This document shows positions 21,912-31,699 of a DNA stretch of 64,000 bases, piece after piece. The position numbers were made by a program, and so were the translations under genes. The stretch's first letter is position 1, and each line of letters starts with the position of its first letter. The notes below the pieces were generated by a model. The model was not told where the DNA came from. It did not search any database and saw only the letters and a list, made by a program, of their open reading frames with translations. The stretch is taken from contig JASPKZ010009650.1 in assembly GCA_030220185.1 (NCBI GenBank), positions 1 to 64,000 on the forward strand, read 5' to 3'. The DNA is from Diploptera punctata (Eukaryota; Arthropoda; Insecta; Blattodea; Blaberidae).

Positions 21912-23144
21912 AGTTAAGCAAATTAGTAAAGAGAATATTTACTTTATAGCAGTAACGCTTGTATATATAGATATTATAAATATATTTTTGACATTTGGCA
22001 ATGAAGGCAAATATGATATGAAAAGAAAAAGAATGCTTGAGTCGGGATATGAATTCGAGTCTCTAAAGTCTGTACCTTTAGCGCTCTAACCAACTGAGCT
22101 ACCCAAGGATCCAAGACAAACATACAATTTTCTTATACATGTAGTATTCTCAATTGGGAAGCTCAGTTGGTTAGAGCGCTAAAGGTACAGACTTTAGAGA
22201 CTCGAGTTTAAATCCCGACTCAAGCATTCTTTTTCCTTTTCATATCATATTTGGCTTCATTGCCAAATCTCAAAAATATATTTATAATATCTATATATAC
22301 AAGCGTCACTGCTATAAAGTAAATATTCTCTTTAATAATTTGCTTAACTGTTATGTTAGCCGCTAGATGGCAGTTGAAAGAAATTTCCGCTACCTCTTGT
22401 GTGAATTGAGAATACTACATGTATAAGAAAATTGTATGTTTGTCTTGGAATTCTTGGGTAGCTCAGTTGGTTAGAGCGCTAAAGGTACAGACTTTAGAGA
22501 CTCGAGTTCAAATCTCGACTCAAGCATTCTTTTTTCTTTTCATATCAGATTTGCCTTCATTGCCAAATGTCAAAAATATATTTATAATATCTATATATAC
22601 AAGCGTTACTGCTATAAAGTAAATATTCTCTTTAATAATTTGCTTTACTGTTATGTTAGCCGCTAGATGGCAGTTGAAAGAAATTTCCGCTACCTCTTGT
22701 GCGAATTGAGAATACTACATGTATAAGAAAATTGTATGTTTGTCTTGGAATTCTTGGGTAGCTCAGTTGGTTAGAGCGCTAAAGGTACAGACTTTAGAGA
22801 CTCGAGTTCAAATCCCGACTCAAGCATTCTTTTTTCTTTTCATATCATATTTGCCTTCATTGCCAAATGTCAAAAATATATTTATAATATCTATATATAC
22901 AAGCGTTACTGCTATAAAGTAAATATTCTCTTTAATAATTTGCTTAACTGTTATGTTAGCCGCTAGATGGCAGTTGAAAGAAATTTCCGCTACCTCTTGT
23001 GTGAATTGAGAATACTACATGTATAAGAAAATTGTATGTTTGTCTTGGAATTCTTGGGTAGCTCACTTGGTTAGAGCGCTAAAGGTACAGACTTTAGAGA
23101 CTCAAGTTCAAATCCCGTCTCAAGCATTCTTTTTTCTTTTCATG

Positions 23145-23148
<4 letters not shown>
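21912..23148. repeat. 300-bp tRNA-like tandem array, right part with an inversion
   Basis: After the LINE, one minus-strand unit resumes (tRNA-like 22034-22108). At about 22150-22156 the array flips to the plus strand, with tRNA-like copies at 22152-22226, 22452-22526, 22752-22826 and 23052-23126. The plus units keep the 300-base period. The junction is 'ctcaattgggaagctcag', joining the upstream flank of one unit directly to the tRNA-like part of the next, so both arms form a large inverted repeat. The last unit runs into a TA microsatellite (23149-23175). Both outer ends of the array therefore abut TA repeats. Confidence 0.85.
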
Positions 23149-23179
<31 letters not shown>

Positions 23180-23522
23180 CATCCTTCCATCCATAGTAAT
23201 TCTGCCCGAAGGCAGCTTCTTCACTGCTATCATAGCATGTTCATGCTATGCTTGCATCTTTACTAGGGAATTGTAGGTGTGGTAGCTTACCGTTGCTTTC
23301 CACACGGGTGAAGGATGATGATAATGATACAGATGATGATGATGATAATGACCATATGATTTCGGGGACCGTTTGGGTCTTAACGATTTCCTGACATTTG
23401 TCTTACAGGTGAGGAAAAACATAAATAAAAAGCTCACCCAAATAAACTACCCCGACCGGAGTCGATCCCGGGCGCGCTACGTGATAAGGCAGTACTCTAC
23501 CTCGAGACCACAGCGGTGGACT
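23180..23522 (-). mobile_element. SINE family 1
   Basis: Reversed copy with the 3' hairpin (ctgcccgaaggcag, 23203-23216), internal (GAT)n tract, and head ending 'ctcgagaccacagcggtgga'. TA repeats lie on both sides (23149-23175 and 23523-23533), suggesting insertion into a TA microsatellite. Confidence 0.85.
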
Positions 23523-23535
23523 AATATATATATAA

Positions 23536-23985
23536 ACTGTATTATACTATTTATACTACATGGACGCGAAATCTGGATTCTAACCTTAAGGGAGGGGGAA
23601 ATATTACAATTACTGGTATTAGAGAATAAAGTTGTTAGGAAGATTTTGAACAAAAAGAGAAATGATCAGATAGGAGAATTTAGAAAACTAAGTAACAGTT
23701 GAGCTACGTTATCTTTATGAGAAGCCAGATATAACAAGAAAATTAAGTCTTGTAGAGTGCGAAGTGCAGGGCATTTAGTACGAATGGGGAATGGAAATTC
23801 CTTGTAGGAAAAACAGAGAGAAAATGACCAGTAGGTTAGCCACGGATAAGGTGGGAGAATAACATTAGCCATGATTTTAATGAAGTAGATTATACAGAGG
23901 TTGATTGGATAATATTAGCTCAGGTTAGGGATGTATGGAGAGCTTATGTCAGCGCGGATGTGAAGCTACGAGTTCGATAAAACAA
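23536..23985 (+). mobile_element. RTE-like LINE 3' fragment
   Basis: 'ctgtattatactatttatac' followed by 'atggacgcgaaatctggattct' and, near the end, 'ggatgtatggagagcttatg' match the RTE 3' coding end. Frames are broken and several bases are lost. Decay is greater than in the full-length copy. Confidence 0.8.
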
Positions 23986-23989
23986 TTAG

Positions 23990-24465
23990 TATTTCATTCG
24001 TTTTACCATTATATTTTATTACTTCTGCTAATTCCACTCTCTTCATACATCTCCTGATGCCACCCATCAATTAATTATCTTTGTGGGTTTCCCTTATCCT
24101 CCTGGTTTCACCATTCCATTTTAGATTCTTCTTCTCCTCCTTCTCCCTTTCCAGGATTAGGTTAATACGACCTGTTCCGTTCTCAAGTCCATCGTTTCCT
24201 TTGCCGTCGCAATGATAATTTCAAATTAATTTTCGGAATTACATTAATATTGTCTGGAATCTCGTGATTGTCCCAACATCCAATATTTTTAACTGCTGTA
24301 CTATATCCGAGCAAAGTTCCAGTTGTACTGTACACAAACTTGCTTGACCTATTTCTCCGCCGACAACGCCTATTGGCGGAACCGTGGTCTTACTTTTACC
24401 CGCTATATGACTTAATTGTGTACGGAAGTGTCAATATATCATATAACTAGGGAAAATGACTGAAT
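23990..24465. other. Spacer, nothing recognised
   Basis: A short Ser/Leu-rich frame at 24268-24450 shows no family features. No tRNA boxes or repeats. Confidence 0.45.
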
Positions 24466-24469
24466 ACAA

Positions 24470-24620
24470 TATAAGATGGAACCTATAATTACCAACTTCC
24501 ATTTCTTATTTATTTATGACAAAAATTATATATGGGCCCACGTAACCAGACGTTTAAACTTTTTCCATGATATCGGTAGATATCCTATATTTCCAATTTC
24601 ATTAAATCTACAAGCAGATA
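24470..24620 (+). repeat. Repeat shared with 56281-56400
   Basis: 'acttccatttcttatttat' followed by 'atgacaaaaat' and 'tttttccatgat' with 'tatcctata' recur in the same order at 56300-56400. There the sequence continues into the segmental duplication also present at 11840. It is an old dispersed repeat with at least two clear copies. Confidence 0.7.
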
Positions 24621-24935
24621 AATGCTCAATGCTTTCTTATCTGCAAAATCTCCCCCTACAGGGGAGAAATTCAACCATATTAATTTAGTTGTACTTGTTT
24701 TCGGATAGATCCCATAGTGGCCCGTGATTTGTGTTCCGCTTCATGTGACATCTAGGAAACCAAAGTAGTACTAGGATGGAAAAATTCGATAAATGTTTAT
24801 TAGAAGCCTTTATATTCAGGCTTAAGGATCTTTCACGAGCCTGAAATTCTTCATACTGGGATCCTACGGCTTCAAGTCCCTCCCGGAAGACTTGCTCCTT
24901 GGATTTTTTCATCCCAAAAAAATGTCATAGACACC

Positions 24936-25002
24936 GTCTAGCTTTGAACCCATGGTCTACGGGACAGGGCTATTAGCATAATAATCACTAGTCCACCGCG
25001 GT
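24936..25002 (-). tRNA. tRNA-like remnant
   Basis: On the minus strand, 'tggactagtgattattatg' (A-box-like) precedes 'catgggttcaaagc' (B-box) by about 30 bases. Probably a SINE head; no normal cloverleaf. Confidence 0.35.
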
Positions 25003-25093
25003 AAATACTTATTCAATCTTTTAAAATTATTATAGGTCGTATTATTTTAAGATTCTCCCACATAACATATAGACACACGTGCTAGGTAGGCCT

Positions 25094-25126
<33 letters not shown>

Positions 25127-25142
25127 TATAATAAAGTTTATA

Positions 25143-25488
25143 CCACCGCTGTGGTCTCGAGGTAGTGTGCTGCCTTGTCACGCAGCGGGCCCGGGTTCGA
25201 TCCCCGGTCGGGGCAGTTTTTCTGGGTGAGGTTTTTATCGGGGTTTTTCCTCACCTGTAAGATAAATGTCAGGAAAACTTTAAGGCCCAAACGGTCCCCG
25301 AAATCAAATCTTATGGTCATCATCATCATCCTTATCATTATCACTATCATACTTATCATCATCATTCTTCACCGCGGTGTGGAAAGCAACGGGAAGCTAC
25401 CACACCTATAATTCCCTAGTAAAGCTGCAATGCTATGATTGCAGTGAAGGACCTGCCTTCTGGCAGAATTACTATGAAAATTAAAATT
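25143..25488 (+). mobile_element. SINE family 1, complete, with target-site duplication
   Basis: Very close to the family consensus: head 'ccgctgtggtctcgaggtag', B-box gggttcgatccccgg, body, internal (ATC)n and 3' hairpin with 'ctgccttctggcag'. The 9-mer aagtttata flanks it (25134-25142 and 25489-25497). A TA microsatellite lies about 20 bases upstream. Confidence 0.9.
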
Positions 25489-25590
25489 AAGTTTATATAA
25501 GATATAGTAGCTACTAGAAGGCAGTGATAAGGAGTTCTATCTCCTGATAGAGAATGTATATAAGGAAAAAATAAATATTTTTACTAAGGT

Positions 25591-25662
25591 GTCTGGATAG
25601 CGTAATTGGTAGCGCACTCAAATATCAATGTAGAGCTCTGGATTCAAATCCCGATTCAGGCT
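25591..25662 (+). tRNA. tRNA-like sequence related to the 300-bp array unit
   Basis: The acceptor arms (gtctgga and ttcaggc) pair over all seven positions with two G-U pairs. The D-arm 'tagcgtaattggtagcgc' and B-box 'gattcaaatcc' are in place, but the anticodon arm does not fold normally. Like the units at 15872-23126, it is followed by a T-rich stretch and 'tcatatatat'. I take it as a solitary, diverged relative of that element, not a functional tRNA. Confidence 0.5.
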
Positions 25663-25699
25663 TTTATTTCTCTCTTCGTGTCATATATATATACATGCG

Positions 25700-27700
25700 T
25701 CTGTGTGTGTGTATATGTTCGTGTATGTGTGTATTATTTTTATTTGATTCATTTCGAGTGTTAGAAAGCGAAATACATTTAAATGTAAACAGTTATTCGA
25801 TCAATGAAACGCAGTCCATACAGCAGGTTTGTTTACATTACTCGAAGGCCTACAACTGAAACTTTGCTCGGACTGAATTCAGTCCTACTTTATTCTGTTT
25901 TGTTCTTATAGCTGTTTACATTTTATATCTCTAGAAATAGAGAGCTGGCCCATTGCTAAAATCTCCAATCTCGATGACCAGATAACTAGCCATTGCGGTG
26001 TCTTCTTCTTCTAGCCCTTGTAGAATCAACCCTGATCAATAAGACAACAGCTGTTAGTTTTGGTTCTCTTCGGGTCAAAACAACAATAATCATAAAATAA
26101 TAGTAAAATAACGAAATTGAATAAAATTTTTTATTTATTTTTAGGTGTACAATGTATATACATTTGTTTGTATATCTAACCAAATTGGTGCCGGTATTTT
26201 CTTATTCATTTTTCCCTACTTTTTCAAAGATCAGCTTTAATTTTAAAAGTAATATTTCAATATTTGTTAACTATTCTTTCACTTCTTCCGACAAAACACA
26301 CCCAAAGTCACATTGTCTGCAGTCTGTAACTATTAGTAGAAAAAATATTATTCATAGGAAAATGTCATATGCACTTTCAGATAGACCTATACGAGTGCAA
26401 CAGTCCAGATGTCCGGGATATTATGTTTCAAACAACGTTCTGAATATATCTTGATATTAGATTAGTTGCGGTGATTTTGTTCTACTTTGATACTTTACAT
26501 ACACAAACACTTTATATACAAAACATAAACAAATGGGTTTTAACTACGTTGTTATGCATATTTTCTAATAAGTAATTATTTTTAAACAATAATTGACTTA
26601 TTAGTAAATTTGGTAAATTAAAAAATAAAGAATTAAAATATAAACTTTACCTAAACAGGTATTCGAAAAATCTGCTTCCTCCACGACTTCCTTGAAATCC
26701 GCCCCGACTGTCCCTGTTCCTGAGCAATTCAATGGAAACTTTATATTAAGGAATACATTTTAAATGTTGTATTTAATAATTTTCACAGTAATTAGTTTAA
26801 ACAGAGAAGAGTACAACTAACAAAATGTTGACTTTACATATATATATCCAGTACTCTGGTTGTATATAATAAAAAATTGACATTACATGTATGTATATAA
26901 TATACAAACTCTGGTTGCATATAATTTGTATAGACCAGGTAATGGCAGATATCCACGGACTACGTTTTCGTCCTAACGCCTTTAATATTTTAATTTCTCA
27001 TTATTATCAAATGATCATATTTAAACTAGAAGTGTCCTATTCTAACTGATTTTTTAAAATTGTTTTTGGAATAGTTACTATAAAATTAAGGAAAGTAATA
27101 TATAAGTTCCATGCAGTGTTTATAAAAATGTCAGATAGTCACAACCGTTTTAATAGCAAATATATAATGTAAAATTTCCTTCAGAGTTCTTTCATTATCA
27201 TCATAATCTCCTGCATCTTTTATCTCAGATAATAAATCCAAATTCACAGGTCAAACAAATTGTATATTAAATAGCACGGGGTTTTCTCTAAAGATTTATT
27301 GAAATTGTGGATATGCTCACCTGCTGCCGACGTGGTTACTGTCGCATGTGGTTCCGCTAATGCATCCGCCCTGTGTGCAGTGATCCAAAATGTCAAACAA
27401 CCGGCAAAAATCAAAATTTTTTACTTTTCGTTAGAGGAGAAAAGTTGAAACGTTTTTTACAAAATTACGTGTGGTAACAATCTGCCAAAGAAATAACTTT
27501 TATACTAATTATTAGACCAAGTTTCCGGGCCGTTAAATTAAGCATTATACAACTGAATTTTTATTTCACGTTTTAGTCAAATTATTAACACTTTTTTCTA
27601 ATTATTATTTTACTGCCACTCACTTCGTATAATTGTGTTAAACAGACTTATGCAATCTTAATATTGAACATATCCCGAGGGACAGAGAGTCCGAGAAACC
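25700..27700. other. AT-rich spacer without recognised gene
   Basis: Frames at 25986-26183 and 26152-26454 have no familiar motif and overlap each other on opposite strands. I see no splice-flanked exon, no tRNA boxes and no tandem repeat beyond short AT runs. Confidence 0.45.
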
Positions 27701-27706
27701 TAGAAC

Positions 27707-27708
<2 letters not shown>

Positions 27709-27779
<71 letters not shown>
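27709..27779. repeat. (ATT)n microsatellite
   Basis: About 23 triplets with one interruption (attaatt). Confidence 0.95.
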
Positions 27780-27784
27780 TATCG

Positions 27785-28625
27785 CCCCCGTTACCTTGTA
27801 ACGGACAAGACGTGACCCCAAATTTAGTATAACGATTAATAAACACGATTAATCAATAAACTAACGAATGATCTGAATATAGAATATGAAGAAATTAAAT
27901 ATCTTATTTGGGGACATTTGCAAGCGTCAGATCCCACGGTTAGCAGAAATAAACCTTAATGGGAAGGGGCCATTAAGAAGTACCCTGCAATTAGACCAGA
28001 AATGTTAAAGCTGGATTTGCTTGCTAACATCACGTATAGAGAAACTTTAAACTCCAAAATGTACAGCTGCGGGAAACCCAAACTGGATGATCACGCTGCA
28101 GTACCCGTGGTAAGGAAATAATAAAAGTAGATTTTAATAAGGTACGCCCCTAGGAGACATGTAATTTAAAATAGCCAATCAAAATCAGAATTAGGATGTA
28201 CAACCATATATGGAAATAAAGGGTCCTGACTTCGATACTAAACACATGAGGACAAACCAACGAGACTTACACCTAATAGTCCGTGGAGAGAAGGCCTATA
28301 TCGTATCGTTTGAATAATATCTGGAAACAACAATCACAGAACTTAACCCCCCCCTCCCCCGATTTCTAAAATAACAGCTAGCTCGATTTCTCGTAAGTTT
28401 GGGATATTGATGTCCGTAACAGACATTTTTATTAATAAAATTTTAAGTGCATTTAACTGTGTCAACGAAGAGAAATGACATAATTTAATTATGGACTATT
28501 GTCTTCTTTCCACGCAACTCCTATTCCCGGTCCCTATATAGATGAGGATCTCATCGCTTCTATCCTAAAACAAGTGTGAACCGACCGACTACCGAGCTAG
28601 GCCAATCAATAATCTATATCTATTA
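27785..28625. other. Spacer, nothing recognised
   Basis: No open frame, repeat or RNA-like feature that I can support. Confidence 0.45.
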
Positions 28626-28629
28626 AAGT

Positions 28630-28705
28630 ATTGAACCAGTGACTTTTACCGACCCCCAAAGCCACAACCTCGGGCATCATGCCTTAACCCCGGGTGTGCT
28701 ATACC
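28630..28705 (-). tRNA. Weak tRNA-like remnant
   Basis: On the minus strand 'tagcacacccggggttaagg' could be an A-box and 'cactggttcaatac' a B-box. Spacing is plausible, but the fold is poor. Confidence 0.25.
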
Positions 28706-28796
28706 TCCCTATTTATATCTAATCTTTATTGAAATACATAATAAAAATAAATAAACAAAGAACACGAAAGCCAGACGGCCCCTGAGCACGAGAGTC

Positions 28797-28866
28797 CGAC
28801 TTCAGCCAGGCTTCAGCCAGACTTCTGCCAGGCCTCCGCCGGACTTCCTTTAGACTTCCGCCGAGC
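28797..28866. repeat. Degenerate short-unit repeat at the satellite edge
   Basis: About six imperfect 10-12-bp units of the form 'cttc.gccagg' (cttcagccagg, cttctgccagg, cctccgccgga, cttccgccgag) lead directly into the 14-bp satellite. They share the 'ccg/gcc' core with it and may be its seed. Confidence 0.6.
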
Positions 28867-31690
28867 CTCCGGCAAGAGTTCCGGCAAGGGTTCCGGCAAA
28901 AGAGTTCCGGCAAAAGAGTTCCGGCAAATTAGTTCCGGCAAATTAGTTCCGGCAAATTAGTTCCGGCAAATTAGTTCCGGCAAATTAGTTCCGGCAAATT
29001 AGTTCCGGCAAATTAGTTCCGGCAAATTCGTTCAGGCAAAATAGTTCCGGCAAATTAGTTCCGGCAAATTAGTTCCGGCAAATTAGTTCCGGCAAATTAG
29101 TTCCGGCAAATTAGTTCCCGCAAATTAGTTCCGGCAAATTAGTTCAGGCAAATTAGTTCAGGCAAATTAGTTCAGGCAAATTAGTTCCGGCAAATTAGTT
29201 CCGGCAAATTAGTTCCGGCAAATTAGTTCCGACAAGTTAGTTTGGCAAGTTAGTTCCGGCAAGTTAGTTCCGGCAAATTAGTTCCGGCAAATTAGTTCCG
29301 GCAAATTAGTTCCGGCAAATTAGTTCCGGCAAATTAGTTCCGGCAAATTAGTTCCGGCAAATTAGTTCCGGCAAATTAGTTCCGGCAAATTAGTTCCGGC
29401 AAATTAGTTCCGGCAAATTAGTTCCGGCAAATTAGTTCCGGCAAATTAGTTCCGGCAAATTAGTTCCGGCAAATTAGTTCCGGCAAATTAGTTCCGGCAA
29501 ATTAGTTCGGGCAAATTAGTTCGGGCAAATTAGTTCCGGCAAATAAGTTCCGGCAAATTAGTTCCGGCAAATTTTCTTCCGGCAAATTTAGTTCCGGCAA
29601 ATTATTTCCGGCAAATTAGTTCCGGCAAATTAGTTCCGGCAAATTAGTTCCGGCAAATTAGTTCCGGCAAATTAGTTCCGGCAAATTAGCTCCGGCAAAT
29701 TAGCTCCGGCAAATTAGCTCCGGCAAATTAGTTCCGGCAAATCCGTTCAGGCAAATCCGTTCAGGCAAATTCGTTCAGGCAAATTCGTTCAGGCAAATTA
29801 GTTCAGGCAAATTCGTTCCGGCAAATTAGTTCCGGCAAATTAGTTCCGGCAAGTTTGCTCCGGCAAGTTTGTTCCGGCAAATTAGTTCCGGCAAATTAGT
29901 TCCGGCAAATTAGTTCCGGCAAATTAGTTCCGGCAAATTAGTTCCGGCAAATTAGTTCCGGCAAATTAGTTCCGGCAAGTTTGTTCCGGCAAGTTAGTTC
30001 CGGCAAGTTAGTTCCGGAAATTAGTTCCGGCAAATTAGTTCCGGCAAATTAGTTCCGGCAAGTTAGTTCCGGCATATTAGTTCCGGCATATTAGTTCCGG
30101 CAAATTAGTTCCGGCAAATTAGTCCCGGGAAATTAGTTCCGGCAAATTAGTTCCGGCAAATTAGTTCCGGCAAATTAGTTCCGGCAAATTGGTTCCGGCA
30201 AATTGGTTCCGGCAAATTGGTTCCGGCAAATTGGTTCCGGCAAATTGGTTCCGGCAAATTGGTTCCGGCAAATTGGTTCCGGCAAATTGGATCCGTCAAA
30301 TTGGTTGCGGCAAATTGGTTCCGGCAAATTGGTTCCGGCAAATTGGTTTCCGGCAAATTGGTTCCGGCAAATTGGTTCCGGCAAATTGGTTCAGGCAAAT
30401 TGGTTCAGGCAAATTGGTTCCGGCAAATTGGTTCCGGCAAATTGGTTCCGGCAAATTGGTTCCGGCAAATTAGTTCCGGCAAATTAGTTCCGGCAAATTA
30501 GTTCCGGCAAATTAGTTCCGGCAAGTTTGTTCCGGCAAGTTAGTTCCGGCAAGTTAGTTCCGGCAAGTTAGTTCCGGCAAGTTAGTTCCGGCAAATTAGT
30601 TCCGGCAAATTAGTTCCGGCAAATTAGTTCCGGCAAGTTAGTTCCGGCAAGTTAGTTCCGGCAAGTTAGTTCCGGCAAGTTAGTTCCGGCAAGTTAGTTC
30701 CGGCAAATTAGTTCCGGCAAGTTAGTTCCGGCAAATTAGTTCAGGCAAATCAGTTCAGGCAAATCAGTTCCGGCAAATCAGTTCCGGCAAATCAGTTCCG
30801 GCAAATCAGTTCCGGCAAATCAGTTCCGGCAAATCAGTTCCGGCAAATCAGTTCCGGCAAATCAGTTCCGGCAAATCAGTTCCGGCAAATCAGTTCCGGC
30901 AAATCAGTTCCGGCAAATCAGTTCCGGCAAATCAGTTCCGGCAAATCAGTTCCGGCAAATCAGTCCGGCAAATCAGTTACGGCAAATCAGTTACGGCAAA
31001 TCAGTTCCGGCAAATCAGTTCCGGCAAATCAGTTCCGGCAAATCAGTTCCGGCAAATCAGTTCCGGCAAATTAGTTCCGGCAAATTTAGTTCCGGCAAAT
31101 TATTTCAGGCAAATTAGTTTCGGCAAGTTAGTTCCGGCAAGTTAGTTCCGGCAAGTTAGTTCCGGCAAGTTAGTTCCGGCAAGTTAGTTCCGGCAAATTA
31201 GTTCCGGCAAATTAGTTCCGGCAAATTAGTCCCCCCAAATTAGTTCCGCAAATTAGTTCCGGCAAATTAGTTCCGGCAAATTAGTTCCGGCAAATTATTT
31301 CCGGCAAATTAGTTCCGGCAAATTAGTTCCGGCAAATTAGTTCCGGCAAGTTAGTTCCGGCAAGTTAGTTCCGGCAAATTAGTTGCGGCAAATTAGTTGC
31401 GGCAAATTAGTTGCGGCAAATTAGTTGCGGCAAATAAGTTGCGGCAAATTAGTTCCGGCAAATTAGTTCCGGCAAATTAGTTCCGGCAAATTAGTTCCGG
31501 CAAATTAGTTCCGGCAAATTAGTTCCGGCAAATTAGTTCCGGCAAATTAGTTCCGGCAAGTTAGTTCCGGCAAGTTAGTTCCGGCAAATTAGTTCCGGCA
31601 AATTTTCTTCCGGCAAATTAGTTCCGGCAAATTTAGTTCCGGCAAATTTAGTTCCGTCAAATTAGTTCCGGCAAATTAGTTCCGGCAAGG
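28867..31690. repeat. 14-bp satellite array, about 200 units
   Basis: The unit is ttccggcaaattag, repeated for about 2.8 kb. Variants occur in runs: 'aaattgg' units at about 30185-30465, 'aaatcag' at about 30740-31065, 'aagttag' in several blocks (for example 30535-30600 and 31120-31195), 'ttgcgg' at about 31380-31450, and 'ttcagg' at about 29145-29170. This is the pattern left by repeated local amplification. Because 14 is not a multiple of three, and the 'ttgg' variant removes the TAG stop, the 30189-30501 block is open in all three plus frames; these are not genes. Confidence 0.97.
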
Positions 31691-31699
31691 GGCGGCAGG

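Noticed and set aside
15641..23276. Repeated 67-codon frames starting MYKKIVCLSWNSW in each array unit
   Set aside because: They are translations across the tRNA-like sequence and its flank. The peptide part WVAQLVRALKVQTLETRVQI is just the tRNA arms read as codons, and no codon bias is visible.
30147..30501. Long periodic open frames on both strands
   Set aside because: Produced by the 14-bp satellite once its TAG is lost; open in several frames at once.
28867..31690. CRISPR-like array
   Set aside because: Units are contiguous 14-mers without spacers, in an insect genome.
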